A stretch of DNA of 64,000 nt from JAPPKS01 sp963667895 (GTDB lineage: Bacteria > Poribacteria > WGA-4E > PCPOR2b), in NCBI GenBank assembly GCA_965223985.1, contig OZ245030.1:3534001-3598000 (forward strand), read 5' to 3'. The notes beneath the pieces are model-generated. The model saw only the letters and a list, made by a program, of their open reading frames with translations. It did not search any database and was not told where the DNA came from. A program made the translations under genes and the position numbers. Of this stretch, positions 9,187-18,022 are shown piece after piece. Position 1 is the stretch's first letter. Every line of letters begins with the position of its first letter.

Positions 9187-9563
9187 CTCTCGGAATCGCA
9201 CACCCCTACGATTTTAACCCTTCCACTTTCGTACAGACATGTAGCACTCCATCGGTGGCATACGAGCCGACACTTAACAGAACCTCGAAATCCAAGTCTG
9301 TACCGAATTGTAACCCGAATCGCAACCATCGTGACAGAAAGAGAATCAAAACTAACCTCTTATCCGAACTCCCTTGTGAACTCGCAAGAAGTCACTTGGA
9401 TGCAGTAAAATCCGGGTTTTCGCCATCTGTTTTTTGTTTTCCTTGAGCCTAGTGTAGGTTTTGAACTTCACTGAAGGCAGTGGCTAGTAAGATACAATCA
9501 AAGGGAGATCGGCGAAAATACGAAAACCCCACGCGTGCAGTTCTCGTTGCGTTCAGCCTAGAC
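9187..9563. other. Gene-free stretch between convergent genes
   Basis: About 377 bases between the end of the FBPA/P-like gene and the end of the minus-strand P-type ATPase homologue. The open frames here have no family resemblance and no ribosome-binding site. I see no clear terminator, RNA gene or repeat. Confidence 0.5.
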
Positions 9564-12392
9564 CTACACGGATTTTCCTAATGAATGTCGGTGCTGTACG
9601 AGGCTGAAAGGGAAAAGCATCAGAAGAGAGGAAAATACAACCCATTGCCATTCTTTGAAAAGTGGCTCTATCCCCAGAATCGGGTGTGCGACGGGGAGAT
9701 AGACAACAAACACGTGCAGCCCCATGCACGCCAGAATTGTAATCAATAGTGGAACATTGGCCAAGATTCTTCGGAATAGAGATTGCCACTGATGTCGATG
9801 GCATTGAAAGTTTGAGACCAATTGTGTGAAGATTAGCATGGTACATGCTACCGTTTGTGCCCGCGTGGTACCGGAAGATATTAGGGTCACGACAAATCCA
9901 GCAATTGCCATCAATGCAATTAGGAAACCACGCGCCAGAATATCGAAACGATAGTCTTTCGAAAGGAAGGGTTGAACCTGTTGGCTTCGGTTGTGCTTCA
10001 ACTCGCCTTGAATTCTATTCTGGCCGATCGTAATTAGCGGAATGAGGTTGACGATTAGGTGGATCCAGATGATGTGATGCAGAGTGAGCGGCATGGGGAA
10101 TTCACGCCACAAGTGCAGCCCGGATCCGAGATGGAGTACGAGTCCAATGAAAAGGGTGGTCATCTGCGCGAGGGCACAGGTCAACACCCAACGCATGGAA
10201 TTTCTAAGATTACTATGCGCTTCCCGCGCGTGAAGCAATAGGTTAGTAATGACACGAAAGCCATCCTTGAATATCACACAACCTGCGTTCTGCTGGACGA
10301 CAGGCGATGAGCGAGACACAGAGGCTATACTGACATCTGCAGCCTGCATTGCACGCGAATCTGTGGGAAATTGCCCGCAAAAACCAACCGAATAATCGTG
10401 GCGTTTGAGGTGTTCGACAAGCTTAAGCTTTTGGTCAGGAGATGGACGACAATATACGAGTAAGCGGTTGACAATTGAATCGTAATGTTCATCGCTAAAT
10501 CCATCTAGATCCGATTGGGTGATAACAGCGTTTCCATCTTCAATGATTCCAAATTCTCGCGCGAGATCGGTGGAATTGTGGCGATCTTTGTCCGTAATCA
10601 TGACGACTTTAACACCCGCGCCCAAGCAAAATTGAATGCCCTCTTTTGAACCTTCATATTCCTGCGGTGTAAAAGCGACTAACCCCAAGAACGTCAGGTT
10701 TCGCCCAATGTCCTCCTGGGGCGGAAGGGAATTTCGACTTCGGTAGGCAACTCCAAAGACTTGGGCTCTGTTGTCTGATAGGTATTGAGCAGCAAGACGA
10801 ACCATCTGCTTTTGGTCATAGCTAATGCGATTCATTGTTCCGCCGATTTGAATTCGGTGGGAGCCCTGTATTATAGCATCGGGACGCCCGAACATTATCT
10901 GTAAAAACTTGTTTTCCTCTGTTTCCAATACAACTGCTTTAAAAGGTGAGTCAGACGTTTCGGAAATTTCCGCGACCTTCAATAGGGTTGAATCATAATG
11001 CTCTAAATCAAGGCCGATTCGGTCAGCAAATTGGCTTAGCGCTTCAGCAATATTATCACTATCCGAAAGGGTCTGGTTGATTGTTCCCCGGGGCCGACCT
11101 TGAGTCGTGCAAAGCGTTGCAAGCAATATCAACAATTGAAAGCTTGGTGAAACAGAAGCATTTGGTGGTAGAGACGAGCTCAAAGTCTCATCCGTCTCTT
11201 GTGTTTCGGTCCCTTCAAGCACCAACGTGTCTTCCCACGCTTCCCGTTCAACAAGTTGTTCATCAACAAAAACACGAGAAGCAATCATGCGCTCCTGTGT
11301 GAAATTTCCAATTTCACTGACGCAAACCGCTGTAACACTGCTTAATCGTTCTAGATTTACTAAATTACGGATACCAATGCCCTTCTTAAACAGTCTGTAT
11401 GCATTGTCGGCTAGCATTGCTCGACATGTGGAAACAACTGGTTCGGGGATGGAAGCGATGACAAAGCTAAATCCAAGGAAAATCAGGGGTTGCCAGTTTT
11501 CTTCAAAGCTTTTTCCTTGAATGTACCAGGTTGTTACTACCGCAATCCCTCCCAAAATCAGACCGGCAATCTTAAAATGATTGTAAATCCCGTCCATCTG
11601 AACCTCTGCTTCCGAATCCAAATCAAGCGTTGTGGGGACATTGCGGTACGGGTGGTTGATTTCTAGCTCTTCGCCTGTTCCAATGACAATCGCACGCCCT
11701 TCGCCTTCCAGAACGTACGTGCCCGCAAATACCATGTTTGTCTGTTTTTCAGGTGGAACCGTCCGTTCAGGCATATCATCGGGTGTCTTCTGTGAAGGCA
11801 TTGACGTGCCGAAGAGGGGGGTCTCATCAACGACCAAGTCCTCCGCATCAACGATTCGAGCGTCAGCGGGAATATAACTGCCTTCACTTAAGACAAGCAA
11901 ATCCCCGGGTACGATTGCTGTGGGGGAAACTTCTACCATTGTTGCATCCCGAATGACCGAGACCGTAGCTGCTAAACCGCGCTCTATCGTTCGGCATTGG
12001 GATCGAGTTTTACTATCTTGGATAAACCGCCAAAGTAGATGCAGACAGAGAACGGCAAAAGTAGCGACTGCTTCAGGAAAGGCACGGAAGGGGTAGAGAT
12101 GAACAATTCCGATGATGAGTAGAAGAACAACAATAATGCTTGAAAATTGCTTTGCAAAGAAAGATAAGATAGGTTTTTCATGAGATGGTTGAATCTCGTT
12201 GTCGCCGTATTCACCTCTACGTGCATCGGCTGCACCAACGCTTAACCCACGCTCAAGATCGGTATTAAACTCATGTAGAATATATGGAATCTTCTGGGTG
12301 TACCAATTTGATATGTTCATTTTTTGAGAAGAGATTCGGACGGAGCGGTGAAAAGAGAGGCAAACGAACCTGCCACTTAGATCAGCTGACAT
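9564..12392 (-). CDS. P-type ATPase homologue lacking all catalytic motifs (pseudo-ATPase)
   Basis: A 942-residue membrane protein with the architecture of a P2-type (Ca2+/cation) ATPase: N-terminal cation-ATPase segment, two membrane helices, actuator domain, two helices ending in IPEPVVST, P- and N-domains, and a C-terminal helix bundle. Each hallmark is altered. DKTGT reads SEIGN (the phosphorylated Asp is S359), TGES reads FGTS, KGAPE reads FGRPD, TGD reads TDK, and GDGVND reads GQFPTD. It cannot form the aspartyl-phosphate, so pumping is not expected; a sensory or scaffolding role is conceivable. The frame is intact over 2.8 kb, so it is not a decaying pseudogene. An alternative start is ATG 12320 (MNISNW). 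It lies about 100 nt downstream of thrB on the same strand. Confidence 0.85.
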   Translation of the reverse strand: MSADLSGRFVCLSFHRSVRISSQKMNISNWYTQKIPYILHEFNTDLERGLSVGAADARRGEYGDNEIQPSHEKPILSFFAKQFSSIIVVLLLIIGIVHLYPFRAFPEAVATFAVLCLHLLWRFIQDSKTRSQCRTIERGLAATVSVIRDATMVEVSPTAIVPGDLLVLSEGSYIPADARIVDAEDLVVDETPLFGTSMPSQKTPDDMPERTVPPEKQTNMVFAGTYVLEGEGRAIVIGTGEELEINHPYRNVPTTLDLDSEAEVQMDGIYNHFKIAGLILGGIAVVTTWYIQGKSFEENWQPLIFLGFSFVIASIPEPVVSTCRAMLADNAYRLFKKGIGIRNLVNLERLSSVTAVCVSEIGNFTQERMIASRVFVDEQLVEREAWEDTLVLEGTETQETDETLSSSLPPNASVSPSFQLLILLATLCTTQGRPRGTINQTLSDSDNIAEALSQFADRIGLDLEHYDSTLLKVAEISETSDSPFKAVVLETEENKFLQIMFGRPDAIIQGSHRIQIGGTMNRISYDQKQMVRLAAQYLSDNRAQVFGVAYRSRNSLPPQEDIGRNLTFLGLVAFTPQEYEGSKEGIQFCLGAGVKVVMITDKDRHNSTDLAREFGIIEDGNAVITQSDLDGFSDEHYDSIVNRLLVYCRPSPDQKLKLVEHLKRHDYSVGFCGQFPTDSRAMQAADVSIASVSRSSPVVQQNAGCVIFKDGFRVITNLLLHAREAHSNLRNSMRWVLTCALAQMTTLFIGLVLHLGSGLHLWREFPMPLTLHHIIWIHLIVNLIPLITIGQNRIQGELKHNRSQQVQPFLSKDYRFDILARGFLIALMAIAGFVVTLISSGTTRAQTVACTMLIFTQLVSNFQCHRHQWQSLFRRILANVPLLITILACMGLHVFVVYLPVAHPILGIEPLFKEWQWVVFSSLLMLFPFSLVQHRHSLGKSV

Positions 12393-12429
12393 CGTACATC
12401 GAAATCAACATAAAAATCCAAGGTACAAA

Positions 12430-12456
12430 GGGATTATAGGGATTATAGGGATTATA
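12430..12456. repeat. Three tandem copies of a 9-bp unit
   Basis: GGGATTATA is repeated three times without gaps (12430-12438, 12439-12447, 12448-12456) in the short gap between thrB and the P-type ATPase homologue. It is a small slippage-prone repeat that could affect spacing of expression signals for the downstream gene. No function can be inferred. Confidence 0.9.
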
Positions 12457-12489
12457 ATGAAGAAGAACTCCCGAATTGCCTCATCTTAA

Positions 12490-13428
12490 TCATCCAGCTT
12501 TTCCGTACGAATTTGTTTGTTCTCCTATTTGCACGGTTGCGCCGGTAGAATCAATTGATAGAATCTTAACATTGCACGAGACACCGTTCTTTGCAAATGC
12601 TTGATGCATCTGATTAGCGATTTCTTGCTTTGCCATTGTACAATAGGCGGCAATACTTGGACCAGCACCGCTAAGCGCAATGCTTATCGCACCGGCTTTC
12701 ATTGCAGCCTCAGCAACATCATCAAATCCTGGTATCAGCGAGGTTCGAAAAGGTTGGTGCAACCGGTCACTCATTGCCAGCGATAACATATCTAGCTTTC
12801 CAGTTGCGATTGCGGCGACCAGTAACGAACTGCGGCTCACGTTGTAGACGGCGTCGCTGAATTTGACCGTCTGGGGCAAAACACTACGCGCCTGTTTTGT
12901 CGACAGATGAAAATTCGGAATGGCTACAGCAACGCAGAGATTCGGTTGACAATCCAATTTAATCGTGTGTACGCACCCATCGTGCGGAAGGGATACAACA
13001 AAACCTCCGAGTAGGGAGGCCGCAACATTATCCGGATGGCCGTCAAGCGCAGTCGCAAAATTGAGTAATTCAGTGCTCGAAAACGGTTTATCGCAAAGCG
13101 CATTAGCGGTCAACAATCCGCCGAGTACTGCCGTACCGCTGCCGCCCAAACCTCGAATCGCTGGGATGCCATTTACCAGACTCAATCTGAGCCCTTTGGG
13201 TTTGTAGCCGCTCCGCTCGAAAACTAAGTTGGCGGCGCGATATGCGATGTTATCGGTACTGTTTGTGATAATTTCCGAATCTATCCCGCGGACGAGAATT
13301 TCTATGCCATTGTCAATCTCTTCTAATTCAACCGAACTATAAAGTTGGAGAGCCAATCCGAGCACATCAAAGCCAGGCCCCAAATTCGTTGTGCTTGCGG
13401 GGATACGGGCGATTGCTTTGCGCGGCAT
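12490..13428 (-). CDS. thrB: Homoserine kinase
   Basis: Phosphorylates homoserine to O-phosphohomoserine in threonine biosynthesis; a cytoplasmic GHMP-superfamily kinase. It shows the N-terminal IPASTTNLGPGFDVLG strand, the GHMP phosphate loop PAIRGLGGSGTAVLGG (about residue 80), and the C-terminal motif ALSGAGPSIAAY. The frame opens at 13458, but ATG 13428 (MPRKAIARIPA) follows the upstream aminotransferase stop by 4 nt and matches the usual homoserine kinase N terminus, giving 312 residues. The 4-nt gap implies coupling with the aminotransferase. No thrC or hom gene is visible in the window. Confidence 0.92.
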   Translation of the reverse strand: MPRKAIARIPASTTNLGPGFDVLGLALQLYSSVELEEIDNGIEILVRGIDSEIITNSTDNIAYRAANLVFERSGYKPKGLRLSLVNGIPAIRGLGGSGTAVLGGLLTANALCDKPFSSTELLNFATALDGHPDNVAASLLGGFVVSLPHDGCVHTIKLDCQPNLCVAVAIPNFHLSTKQARSVLPQTVKFSDAVYNVSRSSLLVAAIATGKLDMLSLAMSDRLHQPFRTSLIPGFDDVAEAAMKAGAISIALSGAGPSIAAYCTMAKQEIANQMHQAFAKNGVSCNVKILSIDSTGATVQIGEQTNSYGKAG

Positions 13429-13432
13429 AAAT

Positions 13433-14599
13433 TTACCTAACTCTTGAAATTGCTGCATCCATTCGGGCTAAAGCTTCGCGGATATTTTCCATGGAATTTG
13501 CATACGACAACCTTATATATCCATCACCATATTTGCCAAACCCGGTCCCTGACAATACGGCGACGCCCGCTTCCTCAAGTAGGTAGTCCTCTAACGCTTC
13601 GGAAGAAAGGGGCAGTTGCGTCACATTCGCCAATACGTAAAATGCGCCAAGCGGAATGATACAACTGACACCATCAATAGCATTCAATCCTTCGACTATC
13701 GCATCACGTCGCTTTCTGAACTCGGCTACCATTTGAAAGACGAAATCTTGTGGCCCCTTCAAGGCTTCAATCCCAGCAATCTGGGTAAACGAACAGGTAC
13801 ACGAGTTGGAGTTTATCATCAACTGGGTAATTTTGTCTGCCATGGGTTTAGGAGCAATCCCATAGCCCAAACGCCAGCCGGTCATCGCATAGGTTTTAGA
13901 ATGACCTTCAAGTAGAATCGTCCGTTCCTTCATCCCAGGAAAGTTTAGGATGCTTTCATGAGCACCTTCATAGAGAATACGTGAATAGATTTCATCCGAT
14001 AACACATAAAAGTCGTGCTTAATCGCGAGTTCCGCAATCGCTTCTAGATCCGATTTTTCCAAAATACCGCCCGTCGGGTTCTGGGGAGAATTGATAATCA
14101 AAAGCCGGGTCCGATCTGAGATTGCTGAGACGAGATCGTCAATTCGGAAGCGGAAGTCAACTTGTTCGCGCAAAGGAAGTGGAACTGCTTTGCTCCCGAC
14201 AAAGTTGATGACGGATTCATAAACTGGAAATCCGGGGTCAGGATAGATAACTTCACTCCCTTCATCGGCGAGTGCAAAAATGGTGAAAAAGATAATAGGT
14301 TTAGCACCGGGCGTGACAGCCACTTCGTCTGGGTGGACATCGACCCCTCTGGTTTCTGAAATGTGTTCAGCGACCACTTCACGAAATTCGAGGAGTCCAG
14401 CGGACGGACCGTATCCGGTATATCCATCGCTCATCGCCTTGAACCCCGCTTCGCAGATGTTCATTGGGGTTTTAAAATCCGGCTGACCGATTTCGAGATG
14501 TATAATATTTCGACCTTGTGCTTCTAAGTCTTTCGCTTTTGCCAATACTTCGAAGGCGGATTCAGTTCCTAAACGACCCATTCGCTGCGCAAATCTCAT
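13433..14599 (-). CDS. PLP-dependent aminotransferase (class I/II, aspartate aminotransferase-like)
   Basis: Fold type I aminotransferase of 388 residues, expected to transaminate aspartate or a similar amino acid in the cytoplasm. Visible landmarks are NSPQNPTGGI (substrate/PLP-contact Asn), SDEIYSRILYEG, and the PLP-lysine motif GHSKTYAMTGWRLGYG near residue 235. The C-terminal RLSYANS contains the carboxylate-binding Arg. It lies 44 nt downstream of the YCF48-like gene and directly precedes thrB, consistent with an amino-acid biosynthesis unit (aspartate-derived pathway). Exact substrate preference cannot be decided from sequence by eye. Confidence 0.9.
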   Translation of the reverse strand: MRFAQRMGRLGTESAFEVLAKAKDLEAQGRNIIHLEIGQPDFKTPMNICEAGFKAMSDGYTGYGPSAGLLEFREVVAEHISETRGVDVHPDEVAVTPGAKPIIFFTIFALADEGSEVIYPDPGFPVYESVINFVGSKAVPLPLREQVDFRFRIDDLVSAISDRTRLLIINSPQNPTGGILEKSDLEAIAELAIKHDFYVLSDEIYSRILYEGAHESILNFPGMKERTILLEGHSKTYAMTGWRLGYGIAPKPMADKITQLMINSNSCTCSFTQIAGIEALKGPQDFVFQMVAEFRKRRDAIVEGLNAIDGVSCIIPLGAFYVLANVTQLPLSSEALEDYLLEEAGVAVLSGTGFGKYGDGYIRLSYANSMENIREALARMDAAISRVR

Positions 14600-14643
14600 T
14601 CAGATTGCCTTTCATCAAACCGGGCTAATGGACCTAACGACGA

Positions 14644-15681
14644 CTAATTAGAATATTTCATCACGAATCCGTTGTTGCCGGTAATCCAAATGTGGTTCGC
14701 GTCCAGGACAAAGAGGCCATTGACCGGCACTTTACTAATGATGGACCCCTCTATGCTCTGGTTTTCCCACGTATTTCCCTCGTCGGAGGTATGAATAATG
14801 ACATTGATGCCCATATCACCGCCAACTGCCCATCCCACCTTCTTGTCGACAAACTGCACGCTAGATAGTGTTTCCTGCGTATTACTCGATTGTAGTTTCC
14901 ATCTATCTCCACCGTTCGTAGTGTGTAACACAACACCACCTTCACCAACTGCCCATCCCGTTGAAGCATCTATAAAAAAGATATCTTTGAGGGTATCTTC
15001 AACGTCTGTAGGCTGATCCGCCCACGTTTTTCCGCCATCGCTGGTTTTCTTAATAATGCCATTTTGAGTGCCGGCTTGTGGATTTACAAAAACGCCCGTC
15101 ACCCAACCGGTAGAATCATCAATGAATTGCACGCTGTTGAATAAACCCTCCGGATCTTCGCCGATCCTGGCGGGAAGCACGCCGCCTTGTAAAATATTCC
15201 ATATTTTGCCTCCATTCGTTGTGTGGAGGATAGTTTCTCCCATGCCAACTGCGTAACCGGTCTTTTCGTTTACGAAGTGGACATCATACAGCCAGTTGTC
15301 TACCTTACTCGTTTGGATATCCCAACGTTTGCCGCCGTCCGAAGTTCCAACAATCATCCCGTTAGCCCCGACCGCCCAACCGTTCTTATTGTCAATGAAA
15401 TAGACATTCGAAAGAATCTGATTGACAGCAATTTCCGCTTTTTCCCAAGTATTGCCGCCGTTTGTCGTATGACCAATATATCCCGGACTTTCCATTTCTA
15501 AAGCTGAAACCCCGACGACCCAACCTTCTCTTGAACTCACAAAAGTAATCGCGTTGTAATCTCTAATATCTTCATTGTCCTGTTCCTGCAGAGCAAACCA
15601 TTTTCCCTCGGCATAAACCCTGTTTGTCATGCATACGGCTGTGAGCAAAAGCGCTGTCAGAATCGCTCTCTTCTTGTACAT
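14644..15681 (-). CDS. Secreted YCF48/BNR-repeat beta-propeller protein
   Basis: 345 residues with an N-terminal signal peptide (MYKKRAILTALLLTAVCM, cleavage near VYAEG) and about six repeats of the form GWAVG-x-G-x-I-xx-T-x-DGG-x-W. These are characteristic of YCF48/photosystem II assembly factor-like and BNR-type beta-propellers. In non-photosynthetic bacteria such proteins are exported and their roles are mostly unknown. A good ribosome-binding site (AAGGAG) precedes the ATG, and two sigma-70-type promoters lie upstream. It is the first gene of a minus-strand run that continues with the aminotransferase, thrB and the P-type ATPase homologue. Confidence 0.85.
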   Translation of the reverse strand: MYKKRAILTALLLTAVCMTNRVYAEGKWFALQEQDNEDIRDYNAITFVSSREGWVVGVSALEMESPGYIGHTTNGGNTWEKAEIAVNQILSNVYFIDNKNGWAVGANGMIVGTSDGGKRWDIQTSKVDNWLYDVHFVNEKTGYAVGMGETILHTTNGGKIWNILQGGVLPARIGEDPEGLFNSVQFIDDSTGWVTGVFVNPQAGTQNGIIKKTSDGGKTWADQPTDVEDTLKDIFFIDASTGWAVGEGGVVLHTTNGGDRWKLQSSNTQETLSSVQFVDKKVGWAVGGDMGINVIIHTSDEGNTWENQSIEGSIISKVPVNGLFVLDANHIWITGNNGFVMKYSN

Positions 15682-15712
15682 TGTTTAATTTACTCCTTTC
15701 AGAATTTTGAGT

Positions 15713-15741
15713 AGTATAGCACTCGTTGCGGATGCTGTCAA
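15713..15741 (-). promoter_or_regulatory. Sigma-70-type promoter of the YCF48-like gene
   Basis: On the minus strand, TTGACA (15736-15741), a 17-nt spacer and TATACT (15713-15718), with TGC directly before the -10 box. The expected start leaves a leader of about 25 nt to the ATG at 15681. Confidence 0.7.
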
Positions 15742-15800
15742 GCACAATCAAGCCTTGACATTTTGGTAGTGAGGTGTGGTATGAAGCGTAGCACTCCGAT

Positions 15801-15828
15801 ATTTTACGCCAAATCCGACTATTGTCAA
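15801..15828 (-). promoter_or_regulatory. Second upstream promoter for the YCF48-like gene
   Basis: On the minus strand, TTGACA (15823-15828), a 16-nt spacer and TAAAAT (15801-15806). It lies about 90 bp upstream of the nearer promoter and points the same way. It is nearly back to back with the plus-strand promoter at 15854. Confidence 0.5.
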
Positions 15829-15853
15829 GAAAAATTTCCAACGTGCGTTTCTA

Positions 15854-15881
15854 TTGACATCGGCTTCAGAATCCGTATAAT
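15854..15881 (+). promoter_or_regulatory. Sigma-70 consensus promoter of the PhyH gene
   Basis: TTGACA (15854-15859), a 16-nt spacer and TATAAT (15876-15881), both hexamers perfect consensus. The expected start near 15888 gives a leader of about 140 nt before the ATG at 16030. It is divergent from the two minus-strand promoters for the YCF48-like gene. Confidence 0.72.
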
Positions 15882-15916
15882 ATCAGGTTTAGTTTTATTG
15901 GTGTGTAGTCTACGCA

Positions 15917-15985
15917 GCGCACTCGTTTTGTTAAGGTGAGAATCTTCGTCAACGGTTTGTCGCCAGGCGACAAGCGGAAGTGCGC
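15917..15985 (+). promoter_or_regulatory. Structured 5' leader of the PhyH gene
   Basis: The leader between the promoter and the gene contains an outer 7-bp inverted repeat (GCGCACT 15917-15923, AGTGCGC 15979-15985). Nested inside is a perfect 8-bp palindromic pair (TTGTCGCC 15957-15964, GGCGACAA 15966-15973) with one unpaired base. It could be an RNA structure or an operator. I do not recognise a known riboswitch class. The ribosome-binding site AAGGAGG lies at 16015-16021. Confidence 0.4.
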
Positions 15986-16029
15986 AAGTCCTCGTTATGA
16001 AGCTCCATTGCTACAAGGAGGTGTGATGC

Positions 16030-16896
16030 ATGCTGACTCAAGCACAGATTGACTCCTACCATTCAAACGGCTACATCAGTGTTGAAAATGTCCTTTCGGT
16101 GGACGAAATCGCTAAACTCTGCCGGGTTACGGACGAATTTGTTGAAAAATCTCGTAAGGTTTCTGAACATAACGATGTGTTTGACCTCGAACCGGGACAC
16201 ACCTCAGAAGCGCCGCGTGTGCGTCGTATCAAGAATGCTGCTATTCATCATTCGGTTTATAATCGGACGCTGCGTCACGATGACATTCTCGACATTGTCG
16301 AACAATTGATTGGTCCCGGTGTAAGTCACAACGGTCACAAGCTCAACTTGAAATATCCGAAATTCGGGAGTCCTGTCGAATGGCATCAGGATTGGGCGTT
16401 CTATCCGCACACCAACGACGACCTCTTAGCGGTCGGTGTAGCAATTGACGACATGTCGCTCGAAAACGGTTGCCTGATGGTCATCCCAGGCTCACACAAG
16501 GGGCCCATCTACAACCATCATCAGAACGGCGCCTTCATTGGGGCGGTCACAGACCCTAATTTCAAGCCGGATAATGCTGTTCCCGTCGAAGTCAGATCCG
16601 GCGGCATATCGATTCATCATGTCCGTACCTTACATGGCTCCGCGCTCAACACCTCCGATAAACTCCGCCGTTTATTGCTCTTCCAATATTGCGCAGTTGA
16701 TGCCTGGCCGCTGACAAATCCCCCTGAATGGAGTAATTTCGCCGCGCTTGCCTTACGAGGTGAGCCGACTTACCAGCCGCGCATGACTGCCGTTCCAGTT
16801 CGTATTCCTCTTCCGCAAGCTGCGCGCACAAGTTCAATATACGAAGTTCAGACCCTGCTGGAACAGCCTATTTTCGGCAAGAAGCAGGTTGGTTAG
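16030..16896 (+). CDS. Phytanoyl-CoA dioxygenase (PhyH) family protein
   Basis: Fe(II)/2-oxoglutarate-dependent oxygenase of 288 residues with the double-stranded beta-helix fold. The metal triad is visible: H119-x-D121 in EWHQDW and the distal H202 in TLHGSALN. A nearby Arg in KLRRLL is placed to bind 2-oxoglutarate. The segment LENGCLMVIPGSH is typical of the family. Such proteins hydroxylate varied small molecules, and the bacterial substrate is not predictable here. It has its own consensus promoter, a structured leader and a strong ribosome-binding site. Expansion of this family is one reason to suspect a poribacterial host. Confidence 0.9.
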   Translation: MLTQAQIDSYHSNGYISVENVLSVDEIAKLCRVTDEFVEKSRKVSEHNDVFDLEPGHTSEAPRVRRIKNAAIHHSVYNRTLRHDDILDIVEQLIGPGVSHNGHKLNLKYPKFGSPVEWHQDWAFYPHTNDDLLAVGVAIDDMSLENGCLMVIPGSHKGPIYNHHQNGAFIGAVTDPNFKPDNAVPVEVRSGGISIHHVRTLHGSALNTSDKLRRLLLFQYCAVDAWPLTNPPEWSNFAALALRGEPTYQPRMTAVPVRIPLPQAARTSSIYEVQTLLEQPIFGKKQVG

Positions 16897-17403
16897 GAAA
16901 CTAAGCCTTGTTGAGCAGTTCATAAGTCTCAGTTTAGTAACTTTAAAACGGAAATAGGCAGGTTAACATCGTCCTAGGATTGCTATCAGCGATTAATAGT
17001 GGCTTTGGTAAATGTGTCGTCTCGTGACGCTGTTGAAATCTTGGTATCCCGATGTACAAAAGTTGAACCGTGGCGCAAGAAACATGATTCGTAAAGAGAT
17101 TGTGCCATAATGGCATGCATTCAATGTAAGAAAATTGCGGTTTGTCATCTTGGCAGTTCGATGGCGCTGAAGAATTGGCGGAAGTAAAAGTTAGGAACCG
17201 CCAATCCAACTAACTATAAGTCATAAGAGCGGGTTTTTGGACGTATTACTAGCATGTTAAATAATTTCTCAATCCTGTATGGGAAAAAATTAGGTTTTGG
17301 CATGCAACTTGCGTGATCTTTGGGATTGTCTGATGAAAATGGCATCAGAAAAAATAATAAGTTACAACCCAAGCCAAGAACGAAACATTAGGAGGAATTA
17401 AAA
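16897..17403. other. Intergenic region with the hsp20 promoter
   Basis: About 500 bases without a credible gene. The right end carries the sigma-54-type promoter for hsp20. I found no CIRCE-like inverted repeat and no obvious terminator for the PhyH gene. Confidence 0.5.
17298..17313 (+). promoter_or_regulatory. Sigma-54-type (-24/-12) promoter of hsp20
   Basis: TGGCATG-N4-TTGC matches the sigma-54 consensus: GG at 17299-17300 and GC at 17311-17312 with exactly 10 bases between. The predicted start near 17324 is about 80 nt from the hsp20 ATG at 17404. No standard -35/-10 pair is apparent nearer the gene. Confidence 0.6.
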
Positions 17404-17847
17404 ATGACGAACCTTACGCGAAGAAACCTTTCTAGCATCTACAATCGGATGGACAGAATCTTTGACGACTACTTTGGAGGACGACCTGCATTCTTGCGTC
17501 CTGAGACCGGCGATTGGGATTGGAACCCGCCGGTAGATATTTCAGAGTCAGATAATCAGGTTGAAATTCGGGCTGAAGTACCCGGGCTCTCTAAGGAAGA
17601 TGTAAGCGTTGCTGTGACTGAAAACGTTCTCACACTCAAGGGAGAGAAAAAGCAGGAGAGCGAAGTGAAGGATGAAACCGTCCATCGTGTTGAACGGGCT
17701 TATGGTCGCTTCCACCGTTCTTTCACTCTACCCAAGAGTCTTCGGACAGAGCAAGCGAAGGCGTCGTTCAAAGATGGTGTTTTGACCCTGTCTATCCCGA
17801 AGGCAGAGCAAACCAAACCGAAAGAGATTCAAATCAGTGTTGAATAA
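17404..17847 (+). CDS. Small heat-shock protein Hsp20 (alpha-crystallin family)
   Basis: ATP-independent holdase chaperone that binds unfolding proteins in the cytoplasm. Its 147 residues comprise a short N-terminal arm (RRNLSSIYNRMDRIFDDYF), an alpha-crystallin domain (about 38-138; VDISESDNQVEIRAEVPG to ASFKDGVLTLSIPKAEQ with the family A-x4-GVL motif), and a short C-terminal tail. An AGGAGG ribosome-binding site precedes the ATG. It is preceded by a sigma-54-type promoter and followed by a strong terminator, so it is probably monocistronic. The HtrA protease gene downstream suggests a protein-quality-control neighbourhood. Confidence 0.95.
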   Translation: MTNLTRRNLSSIYNRMDRIFDDYFGGRPAFLRPETGDWDWNPPVDISESDNQVEIRAEVPGLSKEDVSVAVTENVLTLKGEKKQESEVKDETVHRVERAYGRFHRSFTLPKSLRTEQAKASFKDGVLTLSIPKAEQTKPKEIQISVE

Positions 17848-17873
17848 TCCCGCTGAGTTCAGTTATCATAAAG

Positions 17874-17908
17874 GCGTCCTGCACGTAAAGGCGGGACGCT
17901 TTTTTTTT
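17874..17908 (+). terminator. Intrinsic terminator after hsp20
   Basis: GCGTCC (17874-17879) pairs with GGACGC (17894-17899), directly followed by a run of nine T (17900-17908). The position about 25 nt after the hsp20 stop fits. Confidence 0.85.
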
Positions 17909-18022
17909 GGTTTCCCGCGCGTTATCAAAATTGGAACTTTCATTTCTGCGTAGGTGTGACTGCAACAGACAAAACGAAATCTAAAAAATACTTACCGAAA
18001 ATCGGTTAGGAGGACAATAAAA

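Noticed and set aside
9183..9446. 87-codon gene after the FBPA/P-like gene
   Set aside because: Composition unlike protein from this genome, no ribosome-binding site, and no recognisable motif; probably chance.
12430..12456. Three tandem repeats considered as a CRISPR remnant
   Set aside because: The unit is 9 bp with no spacers; no CRISPR array or cas gene is visible anywhere in the window.
16943..17209. 88-codon minus-strand gene upstream of hsp20
   Set aside because: No start signal and no family resemblance; the region behaves as intergenic DNA.
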